DNA of 8,941 nt, from NCBI GenBank assembly GCA_030665925.1, contig DAOUYX010000053.1:1-8941 (forward strand). Direction: 5' to 3'. Within the stretch, counting starts at the first letter, position 1. Each line of letters starts with the position of its first letter. Of the stretch, positions 1-5,992 are shown in pieces. Both the position numbers and the translations under genes were made by a program. The notes beneath the pieces were generated by a model. That model did not search any database. It saw only the letters and a list, made by a program, of their open reading frames with translations, and had not been told where the DNA came from. This DNA is from Methanosarcinales archaeon. Lineage in GTDB: Archaea > Halobacteriota > Syntropharchaeia > Alkanophagales > Methanospirareceae.

Positions 1-1
1 T

Positions 2-544
2 TTTCACTACGATAAGCTAAAGGAGTTGGGAGAGCTATTTATTAATGGAGTTATCTCCTTAGAGGACTTCCTTTTGTATTCCGCGAGCAATACGAAAGTC
101 AGTGATGCCACGTTCATCAGCGACTTCAGAATCATCAATCACAACAAACGACACCTTACCAAGCCGAAAGAGCTAATCAAAACGATAAAAACGGGTAAAC
201 TAAAAAAGGGGATTGGCTCATCATCGACGGCGGTTTAAAATCGGGCGAACTCATAAAAGAAGCGAGAAGAGCCGGCGTAAAGCTAATAACCCGGTTGAAC
301 TCGAATTTCGTAGTCGTACGATTCGGTGCCAAATTCAGAAAGGAAGAAAGAGCTGAAATCGTATTTGGGGATTGAAGGAAGCTATTTCAGGAAAAAGGAG
401 AAAAAGTATGGCTCTATTTTCGTGATTTGTTTGGTCTATAATTTCATTCAATACGTGAGGCTGTATCTCCCAGACACGAGCTTTAAAGACGTTTTAGATG
501 GATATCCGTTTATTTATTGCGGGAACGCCCGCCAGAATGCGTAG
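2..544 (+). pseudogene. Broken DDE-type transposase (IS4-like), 5' end outside window
   Basis: Three overlapping frame pieces read as one damaged transposase. Piece one is open from base 2 to a stop at 236-238. Piece two, in the -1 frame, runs from about 208 to a stop at 373-375 and carries DWLIIDGGLKSGE, then VKLITRLNSNFVV, which resembles the second catalytic Asp block of IS4-type DDE transposases (Asp codon at 226-228). Piece three (about 326-544) carries YLGIEGSYFRKK, which fits the Y...IE..FR..K signature around the catalytic Glu. The first Asp would lie before the window. The Asp-to-Glu distance looks shorter than usual, so some sequence has probably been lost between pieces two and three. 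The first shift falls on a slippery heptamer and could be programmed; the second looks like plain damage. No terminal inverted repeats or target duplication are visible. Transposase identity is fairly likely; the family assignment is tentative. Confidence 0.6.
202..208 (+). other. A AAA AAG slippery heptamer, possible -1 frameshift site
   Basis: In the first transposase frame the codons read CTA AAA AAG GGG, which places A-AAA-AAG in the X-XXY-YYZ register used for -1 programmed frameshifting in E. coli dnaX and several insertion sequences. A -1 slip gives GGG GAT TGG and continues directly into the Asp-containing transposase block; without it, translation stops at 236-238. Since the gene is damaged further on, a simple single-base indel in the A/G run explains the shift equally well. 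Confidence 0.4.
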
Positions 545-768
545 CTTCACTTGAAAACGCCATTGAACGGATTTCCGAAGATAAGGGGTACGTGAAGTCT
601 AATAAAATAAATACCGATCTAATCGGGGCTATACCGCTATCGGACGCAATGGCTACTTGAAAAGGATAAAAGAAACAGTGTGAAGATGAGTTATTAGAAA
701 AAAGAACCAGGGTTTTTATCGGAGGTAAAAAAGTTGTTGGCAAAGCTCTCTTTAGATAGGTTAGTTAG
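545..768. other. Decayed non-coding stretch with an unrecognised coding remnant
   Basis: No intact gene is present here. A plus-strand frame stays open across about 487-660, and its 535-657 part has protein-like composition (for example ASLENAIERISEDKGYV and LIGAIPLSDAMA). It starts in a different frame from the transposase piece and ends at a TGA at 658-660, followed by another stop. I do not recognise the family. It may be the tail of a second decayed gene beside the transposase, or an extension of the same damaged element. Confidence 0.35.
727..732 (-). terminator. T-tract downstream of the LPG-synthase-TM gene
   Basis: Read on the minus strand, T6 runs occur about 37 nt (727-732) and 66 nt (698-703) after the stop codon at 769-771. 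Archaeal transcription often ends at T-tracts without a strong hairpin, so these are plausible end points for the leftward transcript. No stem is visible upstream of either run. Confidence 0.3.
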
Positions 769-1809
769 TCAAGAGATCTCGCTGAGAACTTTTGCGCTGG
801 TAACACCACCCACAATCAAACTCACGTAATACGTGCTCAATCTCCAGATGACCACGAAAATACCTAATATGGGCGCTCCCACCAGGGTATGATATAGATA
901 AGCGATACCAAATTCCGCTACGCCACTGCCGCCGGGAGTTACGGGAAACGCAACGATTATAAGGAGGATAAATTGCGCGGCAATTGACTGAAGCCAAACG
1001 GGCTTTGCACCGAAGCCGAGCAGTAATAACGAAGGTACCATAAACGCCACCAACCAAAATGCGATGGTAATGAGTAAAGCGAGCACGAGAGTGGTTTTTC
1101 CTTCGCACTGAAATCTCTTTATCGCTTTGTAAAAATTGTCCAACTCTCGATGGAACTTATCCTCTACCTTTTCCAGTCTTTTACTCTTTATCTTTGAGAA
1201 TAAGAAATCAATGACTTTCTTTACCTTTTCCGGCCTCGCAAGACTGTAAGCCATGATCACAACGCCCGCGGAGAGACAAGCTCCGATGACCGTAAAGATA
1301 GCGTATGGAATTGAATGACGGGGTAATACAGCTCTAAACAGCAGGAAACTTATTGCAGCGCCAATCATAATGACGACAAAGTCCAACAGTCTCTCTCCAA
1401 AGACCACCGCTGTTCCATCTCCAACGCTAAGCCCGTTTTTATTCAGCAGGTAAATCCTCACGGGTTCGCCGCCAAATTGCGAAGGCGTTATGCAGGCTGC
1501 AAAGAGGCTTGCTAAAATTATCTTTAGTGATTTCGATAGTTTTAAATCATTCGCTTTCCCCTTTTCTCCCAGCCCATCAGCACTAATTCCAATAAAATCA
1601 CTCATTATTTTCAGTCGAACGCTCCATATTACGAAACCTCCTATGTGCGTTCCAATTGCTAATACTAAATAAAATGCGTTGATTTTTGCAAGTGCGTCAA
1701 TTGTTTCTGAGGTTATTTTGTATGGCGAGAAAAAGAGGATGAAGAGTATGGCTGTGAGACTTATTGCAAGAGATGCGGTTAGCAATAGTAGTTTCCGATG
1801 TTCAAGCAT
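769..1809 (-). CDS. LPG synthase TM / AglD-like integral membrane protein (UPF0104)
   Basis: A 346-residue integral membrane protein of the lysylphosphatidylglycerol_TM family (PF03706, UPF0104). Hydrophobic segments lie near residues 7-28, 45-64, 97-107, 139-160, 168-190, 240-265, 270-290 and 305-335. Family hallmarks are TPSQFGGEPVR at 108-118, GERLLD at 138-143 and the glycine-rich FPVTPGGSGVAEFG at 288-301. A charged, probably cytoplasmic loop spans about 191-238. Bacterial relatives are the flippase half of MprF, and the haloarchaeal AglD relative acts on dolichol-linked sugars; there is no soluble aminoacyltransferase domain here, so only the membrane half is present. The ATG at 1809 is favoured because a box A lies about 27 nt upstream, implying a leaderless message. 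It follows the PAP2-like gene on the same strand by 87 nt. Family is confident; substrate unknown. Confidence 0.85.
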   Translation of the reverse strand: MLEHRKLLLLTASLAISLTAILFILFFSPYKITSETIDALAKINAFYLVLAIGTHIGGFVIWSVRLKIMSDFIGISADGLGEKGKANDLKLSKSLKIILASLFAACITPSQFGGEPVRIYLLNKNGLSVGDGTAVVFGERLLDFVVIMIGAAISFLLFRAVLPRHSIPYAIFTVIGACLSAGVVIMAYSLARPEKVKKVIDFLFSKIKSKRLEKVEDKFHRELDNFYKAIKRFQCEGKTTLVLALLITIAFWLVAFMVPSLLLLGFGAKPVWLQSIAAQFILLIIVAFPVTPGGSGVAEFGIAYLYHTLVGAPILGIFVVIWRLSTYYVSLIVGGVTSAKVLSEIS

Positions 1810-1832
1810 AAAAATGGAATAGGTGTAGTAGG

Positions 1833-1840
1833 CATATAAA
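1833..1840 (-). promoter_or_regulatory. Box A (TATA) promoter for the LPG-synthase-TM gene
   Basis: The minus strand reads TTTATATG, close to the archaeal box A consensus TTTAWATA. Its centre is about 27 nt upstream of the ATG at 1809, the spacing that puts transcription start at or next to the start codon. No Shine-Dalgarno match is seen, consistent with leaderless translation and with this gene having its own promoter despite co-orientation with the two genes upstream. Confidence 0.6.
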
Positions 1841-1896
1841 GTTAAAACGTCTGGAGCTAAGCAGGTTGGGGAGAAGGAGAGGTTTGGGAAAGGTTA

Positions 1897-2646
1897 TCAT
1901 AAGTTTTCTGACGTACCAGAAGAGATAGGATGCGAGGACTCGCAAAATGATTTAGCCGCATAATAAGTGAACAGAGCTACTATCACCCCGGCAAAGACAT
2001 CGAGAATCCAATGTATTCCAAGATACAATACGGAGAAAACAATGGTTGGTGATGCAACGCAGAGAAAAATCTTATAACGTTTGAAATCGGTGCCGCGAAT
2101 AATTAAAAATGCGCTAAGCACCATAGCCACGTGCAAACTAGGAAAACAGTTGTCTAATGGATCAATAGTAGTAATAATCGAGAATAGGTGTGGGAATTGT
2201 TCGTACATGAGCGGTTGCACAGTTTGTAACGATGCCCCAGCAATGGAGACATTGAAAAGCATGAAAAAAGGAAATGCTATTAAATAATTGAGTGAGAACA
2301 TCAAAGAGAACCGTTTGAATAATAACGTCTGCCGATAGTATATCAATATTAAAAATGTGAGGCATATAGCACAGATATATATTACAAGATAAGAAAAAGA
2401 CATTAAATATGTGAGTGAGGGGAAAATCGCCTTTTGAAAGATATGAACGGTATCGGATTCAATAGCTTTAATAACTGCTGTACCGTCATAATACCGGAAT
2501 GCCAACATAATTTTTCGCTGAATTGATGCTTGTGTAAGGAACAACACAAAAACCAGCAGGGATAATGAGATGTGGAAACGACATTCTTTGATAAACTGCT
2601 TATATTTTTCCCTTCGCGATCCTGATTCTTCTTTATTCGTCCACAT
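1897..2646 (-). CDS. PAP2-superfamily membrane phosphatase/phosphotransferase, IPC-synthase-like
   Basis: A 249-residue PAP2 membrane protein. The N-terminus is charged and probably cytoplasmic; hydrophobic helices lie near 25-43, 77-104, 113-136, 172-184, 191-210 and 213-231. The second phosphatase motif is clear (CFPSLHVA, residues 167-174, with His172 as likely acid), as is the third: S205, H212 and D216 in SVLYLGIHWILD. The canonical Arg after that Ser is Val, and the first motif KX6RP is not recognisable. That pattern matches the PAP2_3/inositol-phosphorylceramide-synthase-like branch better than classical phosphatidate phosphatases. Likely role: dephosphorylating a lipid or prenyl phosphate, or moving a phospho-headgroup between lipids. 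The start is 23 nt after the stop of the upstream gene, so the two are probably co-transcribed; no good ribosome site is seen. Superfamily confident, substrate unknown. Confidence 0.8.
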   Translation of the reverse strand: MWTNKEESGSRREKYKQFIKECRFHISLSLLVFVLFLTQASIQRKIMLAFRYYDGTAVIKAIESDTVHIFQKAIFPSLTYLMSFSYLVIYICAICLTFLILIYYRQTLLFKRFSLMFSLNYLIAFPFFMLFNVSIAGASLQTVQPLMYEQFPHLFSIITTIDPLDNCFPSLHVAMVLSAFLIIRGTDFKRYKIFLCVASPTIVFSVLYLGIHWILDVFAGVIVALFTYYAAKSFCESSHPISSGTSENL

Positions 2647-2669
2647 GGATAACTATATGCAGGTTGTAT

Positions 2670-3263
2670 CTAAAGAAAGAGTTTTACAAGGAACGCAATA
2701 AGCCAACCGGAATATATCAGAATGGTAGATCGGATGAACGTGCCTGTAATCACTGCAAGCCAGGTCATCAAAGGCGTCATTCCTATTAGCCTACCAACTA
2801 TTGATCCCACAACACTTCCCGCTACGAAGGGAAACATGACTAAAATAACAAGCCCTACAAACCCAAATCGCTTGGCCCATTTATATTTTTTAATTGCCTT
2901 TTCTCCATTTTCCTCTGCCCTTTCCACAAATTTTCCCAAAAACGGTATCTTCTTCGCGTAATCAAAGTTCCAGACCAAAAACAGAGCGAGGAGGGCATCA
3001 GTGTAAACAACAAATAATATAAAGTTAGCTGGTGGGAGTATTAATCCCACAGGAACAGCAATTAACGGACCACCAATAGGAGACGCATAGGCAATAAACA
3101 CTGCCGCATATTTCGTGTATGTATCAGGGCTTGTGAGCAAAAAGAATAACACGGTGGCGCCTGCAAGACCAAAAGGAATGACGAGTTTTGCTATCGCTAT
3201 CATCTTCATTTGCCTTATCACATCCACTTTTTCCTGCACACTCGTCTCAATTTCTTTTATCAT
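2670..3263 (-). CDS. Small multi-drug-export-like membrane protein
   Basis: A 197-residue membrane protein with a polar N-terminus (1-22), hydrophobic segments near 23-43, 52-75, 77-97, 131-150, 158-176 and 178-196, and a charged loop at about 101-130. The small-residue and proline patterns PIGGPLIAVPVGLILPP (62-78) and FPFVAGSVVGSIVGRLIGM (144-162), with a Lys-rich amphipathic stretch between the halves, resemble the Sm_multidrug_ex family (PF06695), whose true substrate is poorly known. The assignment rests on pattern resemblance only and could be wrong; an uncharacterised membrane family is the alternative. It is first in a minus-strand run with the PAP2-like gene (23 nt gap) and starts in a divergent spacer containing an inverted repeat. 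No ribosome site is evident before the ATG. Confidence 0.6.
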   Translation of the reverse strand: MIKEIETSVQEKVDVIRQMKMIAIAKLVIPFGLAGATVLFFLLTSPDTYTKYAAVFIAYASPIGGPLIAVPVGLILPPANFILFVVYTDALLALFLVWNFDYAKKIPFLGKFVERAEENGEKAIKKYKWAKRFGFVGLVILVMFPFVAGSVVGSIVGRLIGMTPLMTWLAVITGTFIRSTILIYSGWLIAFLVKLFL

Positions 3264-3279
3264 ACAACTTGTGCCTTCG

Positions 3280-3328
3280 GTAAAAACCTCGCTAAAAATA
3301 TTCCTGATGTTTTCCCTTGGGTTTTTAC
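3280..3328. repeat. 9-bp inverted repeat in divergent promoter region
   Basis: GTAAAAACC at 3280-3288 and GGTTTTTAC at 3320-3328 are perfect reverse complements separated by 31 nt. The repeat lies between two divergent start codons (3263 and 3389). The space between the arms holds an A/T-rich stretch that could be the box A of the leftward gene, and the right arm directly precedes a box A-like AAATATA (3332-3338) for the rightward pair. It could be paired operator half-sites or a transcript hairpin; neither can be decided from sequence. Confidence 0.45.
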
Positions 3329-3331
3329 ATC

Positions 3332-3338
3332 AAATATA
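3332..3338 (+). promoter_or_regulatory. Weak box A candidate for the MBL/radical SAM operon
   Basis: AAATATA here would place transcription start near 3361, giving a leader of about 28 nt that contains the ribosome site before the ATG at 3389. The match to consensus is modest and the region is generally A/T-rich. Confidence 0.3.
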
Positions 3339-3377
3339 CAAGTGCTAACATTTAACAAAGAAATTATCAAATATAAA

Positions 3378-3382
3378 GGTGA
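3378..3382 (+). promoter_or_regulatory. Shine-Dalgarno site of the MBL-fold gene
   Basis: GGTGA pairs with the archaeal 16S 3' end (anti-SD around CACCUCC) and ends 6 nt before the ATG at 3389. It supports this start and marks the operon as leadered, unlike several leaderless genes in the window. Confidence 0.65.
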
Positions 3383-3388
3383 GGGGAA

Positions 3389-4039
3389 ATGAAATTAAGA
3401 GTAGTATATGATAACGAAGCGAAAGAAGGATTGAAAAGCGACTGGGGCTTCTCGTGTCTGATCGAATCTGGAGGCAGGAAACTACTGTTTGATACCGGGG
3501 CGTCAGGTAAGATATTAGCTTACAACATGCAGCAGTTGGAGCTAAGAAAAGAAGAGATCGAGATTATTGCACTCTCACACGAGCATTGGGACCACGTTGG
3601 TGGTCTTGACGCGGTATTACATCCCGGAGTGACAGTGTATCTACCCCACTCATTCTCACGCAGATTGAAGGAAGAAGTGGCACGTGAAGCGGACGTTTTT
3701 GAGGTTTCGGAACCGAGAGATATTATTCCGGGGGTTCATACAACGGGAGAGCTTGGACGGGGGATAAGAGAGCAGTCATTAGTTCTGGATGCGGAAGAAG
3801 GCGTGGTTGTTTTGACCGGCTGTGCGCATCCGGGTTTAGAGAACATTTTAGAGGCTGCAACGGTGTTCGGTGAGCTGTACGGTGTGATCGGCGGTTTTCA
3901 CGGGTTTGATAAGCTGGAGTCGTTACAAGGATTGGAACTGATAATACCCTGCCATTGCACGGTGCGTAAGAAAGAGATATTGGAAATGTATCCGGAGAAG
4001 ACGGTACGGTGTGGAGCCGGCATAGAGATCGAGCTATAA
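3389..4039 (+). CDS. MBL-fold metallohydrolase, COG1237 (dihydropterin synthase-like)
   Basis: A 216-residue metallo-beta-lactamase-fold protein of the COG1237 type. The metal-binding signature is SHEHWDH (residues 63-69: His64, His66, Asp68, His69). Further probable ligands or active-site blocks are TGCAHPG (143-149, His147), GGFH (168-171) and PCHCT (187-191, His189). LLFDTGAS (32-39) is the usual first Asp block. In methanogens a family member (MJ0301) is annotated as the 7,8-dihydropterin-6-methyl-4-(beta-D-ribofuranosyl)aminobenzene 5'-phosphate synthase of methanopterin synthesis, but COG1237 is broad, so that activity is only a possibility here. At 216 residues it looks short for the family, as though a compact form. 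The start is set by a GGTGA site 6 nt upstream. Its stop touches the start of the radical SAM gene, so the two are almost certainly one operon. Fold confident; reaction uncertain. Confidence 0.85.
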   Translation: MKLRVVYDNEAKEGLKSDWGFSCLIESGGRKLLFDTGASGKILAYNMQQLELRKEEIEIIALSHEHWDHVGGLDAVLHPGVTVYLPHSFSRRLKEEVAREADVFEVSEPRDIIPGVHTTGELGRGIREQSLVLDAEEGVVVLTGCAHPGLENILEAATVFGELYGVIGGFHGFDKLESLQGLELIIPCHCTVRKKEILEMYPEKTVRCGAGIEIEL

Positions 4040-4819
4040 ATGCGATTCGTGTACGGGCCGGTGGCATCGTGGAGACTGGGCAGGTCGTTGGGCGTGGACA
4101 TTTTAAGCACGACAGAGAAGACCTGCTCGTTTGACTGCGTCTATTGTCAGCTTGGTGGAACGGCGAATAAAACGGCGGAATGGAAGGTGTACGTACGGAT
4201 GGAGGAGATCGAACGTGAGATTAAAGCGATTGCGGATACCATTGCGGATACTACCGATGTGATTACGTTTGCGGGTATGGGCGAGCCGACACTGGGCGTG
4301 AATCTCGGCGAGGTTGCAGAGGTAATCCGAAGAGAGTGCCCTAAAACACCGATTGCCATCCTGACAAACTCCGCTTTAGTTACGGACAAACGGGTACAGG
4401 AAGAATTGAAGAAGCTGGACATCGTAGTCGCCAAGCTCGATGCTTCTGATCAGAGTATCTTTGAAAGAGTTAACCGGCCAGTAAGCGAAGAGATTAAGCT
4501 CGAAGCGATTGTAGAGGGGCTCACGGAATTTAGAAGAGGATACAAGGGCAAATTATGTCTGCAAATGATGTTCGTTGATGATAATAAAGATTCTGGGGCG
4601 GAAATGGCACGTATAGCGGAGGAGATACAGCCGGATGAGGTGCAGCTTAATACGCCGCTGAGACCTTGTCCCATAAAACCGCTTTCACAAGAGGAGATGG
4701 AGCGCATAGAGAAGCACTTTAAAGGATTCAAGGTCAGTTCGGTTTACGAGAAGATGAAGCCGGAAGTAAGGGTGATTGATAAGGTGGAAGTGATAAAAAG
4801 GCGGGGTGCTGAGGAGTAG
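4040..4819 (+). CDS. Radical SAM protein (COG0731-like Fe-S oxidoreductase)
   Basis: A 259-residue radical SAM enzyme. The 4Fe-4S/SAM cluster motif is CSFDCVYC (Cys29, Cys33, Cys36); FAGMGEPTL (77-85) is the SAM-contacting GEP block; LDASD (133-137) and TPLRPCPIKPL (205-215) are later family segments. The N-terminus YGPVASWRLGRSLGVD (5-20) matches the GPVxSxRLGxSLGV opening of the COG0731 group that includes wyosine synthetase relatives, with Ala and Trp where Pro and Arg are common. It is shorter than archaeal TYW1, so a tRNA role is not assumed. The start codon directly follows the MBL gene's TAA (TAAATG) with no clear ribosome site of its own, suggesting translational coupling. A cofactor- or pterin-modifying role is an inference from the partner only. 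A terminator-like hairpin follows. Confidence 0.85.
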   Translation: MRFVYGPVASWRLGRSLGVDILSTTEKTCSFDCVYCQLGGTANKTAEWKVYVRMEEIEREIKAIADTIADTTDVITFAGMGEPTLGVNLGEVAEVIRRECPKTPIAILTNSALVTDKRVQEELKKLDIVVAKLDASDQSIFERVNRPVSEEIKLEAIVEGLTEFRRGYKGKLCLQMMFVDDNKDSGAEMARIAEEIQPDEVQLNTPLRPCPIKPLSQEEMERIEKHFKGFKVSSVYEKMKPEVRVIDKVEVIKRRGAEE

Positions 4820-4837
4820 TGCCGGCTGTGTGATTTT

Positions 4838-4862
4838 GAGGGTTGCCGCGCCCTCTATTTTT
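4838..4862 (+). terminator. Hairpin plus T-rich terminator after the radical SAM gene
   Basis: GAGGG (4838-4842) pairs with CCCTC (4851-4855) around an 8-nt loop, followed by TATTTTT (4856-4862). It begins 18 nt after the radical SAM stop codon and before the next promoter, where the operon would be expected to end. The stem is short, so the T-rich tract may do most of the work. Confidence 0.5.
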
Positions 4863-4898
4863 ATTCATTCATTCATTCTGCTAAAATATCGCGGAAGT

Positions 4899-4906
4899 TT
4901 TAAATA
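4899..4906 (+). promoter_or_regulatory. Box A promoter for the PepSY-like/PIN unit
   Basis: TTTAAATA is a full match to the archaeal box A consensus, preceded by a purine-rich BRE-like GCGGAAG (4891-4897). Its centre is about 28 nt before the ATG at 4931, so transcription should begin within a few nt of the start codon. No Shine-Dalgarno match precedes that ATG, so the message is probably leaderless. Confidence 0.7.
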
Positions 4907-4930
4907 CCAGTAACTCCTTACGGTTATAAG

Positions 4931-5188
4931 ATGTCTGAAGAAAAGAAGAGGCGATTAACCGCGAAAAAAGCAGCAGAAATTGCCACGAGATATTTAGCTG
5001 AAATGAAAAATCTACGCGTTTATGACATTAGCTTAGAAGAAATTGAATTAGCCGATGATAGGAAATCTTGGTTGGTCACTCTAGGACATCCAAGGAGTTA
5101 TTTAGGCACTATGAAGGATTATAAGATAATAAAAGTAGACGCAGAAACGGGAGAGGTTCTTTCTATGAAGATGAGAATTGTAGAATGA
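4931..5188 (+). CDS. Small PepSY-like protein upstream of a PIN gene
   Basis: An 85-residue soluble protein with no signal peptide. Residues 8-26 (LTAKKAAEIATRYLAEMKN) are a predicted helix. Strands follow at about 32-40 and 46-52 (SWLVTLGH), then YKIIKVDAETGEVLSMKMR (64-82), the hairpin with a VDxxTGEV turn typical of PepSY-like repeats. The helix-then-sheet order fits a single PepSY-type unit; PepSY domains are usually secreted or membrane-attached, so a cytoplasmic one is unusual. No DNA-binding motif (ribbon-helix-helix, AbrB, MazE) is visible, so it does not look like a standard antitoxin. It is 4 nt upstream of the PIN gene and served by a strong leaderless promoter. The gene is real by promoter and composition; function is not known. 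Confidence 0.7.
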   Translation: MSEEKKRRLTAKKAAEIATRYLAEMKNLRVYDISLEEIELADDRKSWLVTLGHPRSYLGTMKDYKIIKVDAETGEVLSMKMRIVE

Positions 5189-5192
5189 ACTA

Positions 5193-5690
5193 ATGTCAAT
5201 TAGAGAGAAGAATATCCGGTCATATTTTAGAAAAGGGATTATCGTTGATACTGGCCCGCTAATACTATTATTAGCTGGCTATTACAATTATGACACGATA
5301 GGTAAAAACAAATTAACAGAGGAATTTACAAAGGAGGACTTTGATATATTGTTCAAATTCTTATCAAATTTTAGAGGAATTATAGTTACCCCTCATGTAT
5401 TAACAGAAGTCTCAAATTTGATTAATACCAAAGTTAACAAGGACGATTTTATTGAGAGAATAATTGAAAAGTTGTCAAGTTTTAAAGAGGTATACATCCA
5501 AAAAGATGAAATATTGGCTGGAGAAGAAGTCAAGAAAGTAGGAATAACGGATGCCGGCATTTTGTTAGCCTCTGAAAAGAGGGATAACTTGATTCTTACA
5601 AAAGACTTTAAATTCGAAAATCTGTGTATATCCAAGGGATTACCGGTTATTCATTTTGATAAATTAAGAGAGGAAAGTTGGTTTGGTTAA
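5193..5690 (+). CDS. PIN-domain protein, probable metal-dependent ribonuclease
   Basis: A 165-residue PIN-fold protein. The four acidic positions of the PIN active site can be placed: Asp19 in IVDTGPLILLL (17-27), Glu72 in TPHVLTEVSNL (66-76), Asp120 in GITDAGILLAS (117-127) and Asp138 in LILTKDF (133-139). All four are kept, so nuclease activity is plausible. It is longer than typical VapC toxins, with an extra segment (about 29-60, YYNYDTIGKNKL to FDILFKFL) that resembles an orphan bacterial/archaeal PIN group rather than classical VapC. It starts 4 nt after the PepSY-like gene and lacks its own ribosome site, so the pair is probably translationally coupled. The gene is visibly richer in A+T than its neighbours, which could mean transfer. 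A toxin role is possible but unproven, because the partner is not a recognised antitoxin. Confidence 0.85.
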   Translation: MSIREKNIRSYFRKGIIVDTGPLILLLAGYYNYDTIGKNKLTEEFTKEDFDILFKFLSNFRGIIVTPHVLTEVSNLINTKVNKDDFIERIIEKLSSFKEVYIQKDEILAGEEVKKVGITDAGILLASEKRDNLILTKDFKFENLCISKGLPVIHFDKLREESWFG

Positions 5691-5732
5691 GTGCATGCAC
5701 CCTGGAGTAATAACTGGACACAACTTCAGGGT
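5691..5732 (+). repeat. Palindrome and 10-bp hairpin after the PIN gene
   Basis: GTGCATGCAC (5691-5700), immediately after the PIN stop codon, is a perfect 10-bp palindrome. Overlapping it, ACCCTGGAGT (5699-5708) and ACTTCAGGGT (5723-5732) form a 10-bp stem with one G-U pair around a 14-nt loop. No T-run follows, so it is not a classical terminator, but it may end or stabilise the PIN transcript or be a remnant of an inserted element. Confidence 0.5.
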
Positions 5733-5808
5733 AGCCCCAGCATTGCAGGTCTCTCTCTGATTATAGAGTGCAAAAATTCCTATTCCCTTATTCTAATTCC
5801 CGCCCCCT

Positions 5809-5981
5809 TCACATCGGCAACACACCATACGCCACGAACAGCGATGAGAACAGGATAGCAAGCATATTCATTGCCTTGACTTGATCAGCGGATTAATCGC
5901 AGGACCCGCGGTATCTTTGAACGGGTCACCGACCGTATCGCCGACAACTGCGGCTTTATGTGCATCGCTGCCCATCGAGAA
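5809..5981 (-). pseudogene. C-terminal remnant of a second membrane pyrophosphatase
   Basis: Minus-strand translation gives MGSDAHKAAVVGDTVG, then DPFKDTAGPAINPLIK, the C-terminal signature of membrane pyrophosphatases. The frame then breaks, and the neighbouring frame continues AMNMLAILFSSLFVAYGVLPM to a TGA at 5809-5811. The break is a tandem duplication, CTTGACTTGA on the plus strand at 5875-5884; removing one 5-base copy restores one frame reading LIKAMNMLAIL. Only about 57 codons remain; everything before residue 'MGSD' or so is missing. The stump begins about 12 nt after the stop codon of the intact hppA. Its sequence differs from that gene (for example AVVGDTVG against AVIGDTIG, GPAINPLIK against GPSLNILIK), so it is a diverged paralogue and not a recent copy. 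Methanosarcina mazei also carries two pyrophosphatase genes side by side, a likely model for the ancestral layout. Confidence 0.85.
5875..5884. repeat. 5-bp tandem duplication causing the remnant's frameshift
   Basis: CTTGA is repeated directly (5875-5879 and 5880-5884). Deleting one copy restores an open frame through to the expected C-terminal end, so this looks like a replication-slippage mutation in a gene no longer under selection. Confidence 0.7.
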
Positions 5982-5992
5982 GATAAGCCTGC

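Noticed and set aside
761..1108. 115-residue minus-strand open frame inside the LPG-synthase-TM gene
   Set aside because: It overlaps a confident membrane-protein gene in another frame and its translation has no recognisable domain; it is a shadow.
3723..4067. 114-residue minus-strand open frame over the MBL gene
   Set aside because: It is antisense to a well-supported enzyme gene, rich in Pro/Arg/Ser, with no family match that I can see.
4863..4878. ATTC repeated four times
   Set aside because: A short simple-sequence repeat in an intergenic region; too small to be a CRISPR or regulatory array and with no partner elsewhere in the window.
4931..5690. Classical VapBC toxin-antitoxin operon
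   Set aside because: The first protein shows no DNA-binding antitoxin fold and the PIN protein is longer than VapC, so the standard label is not supported.
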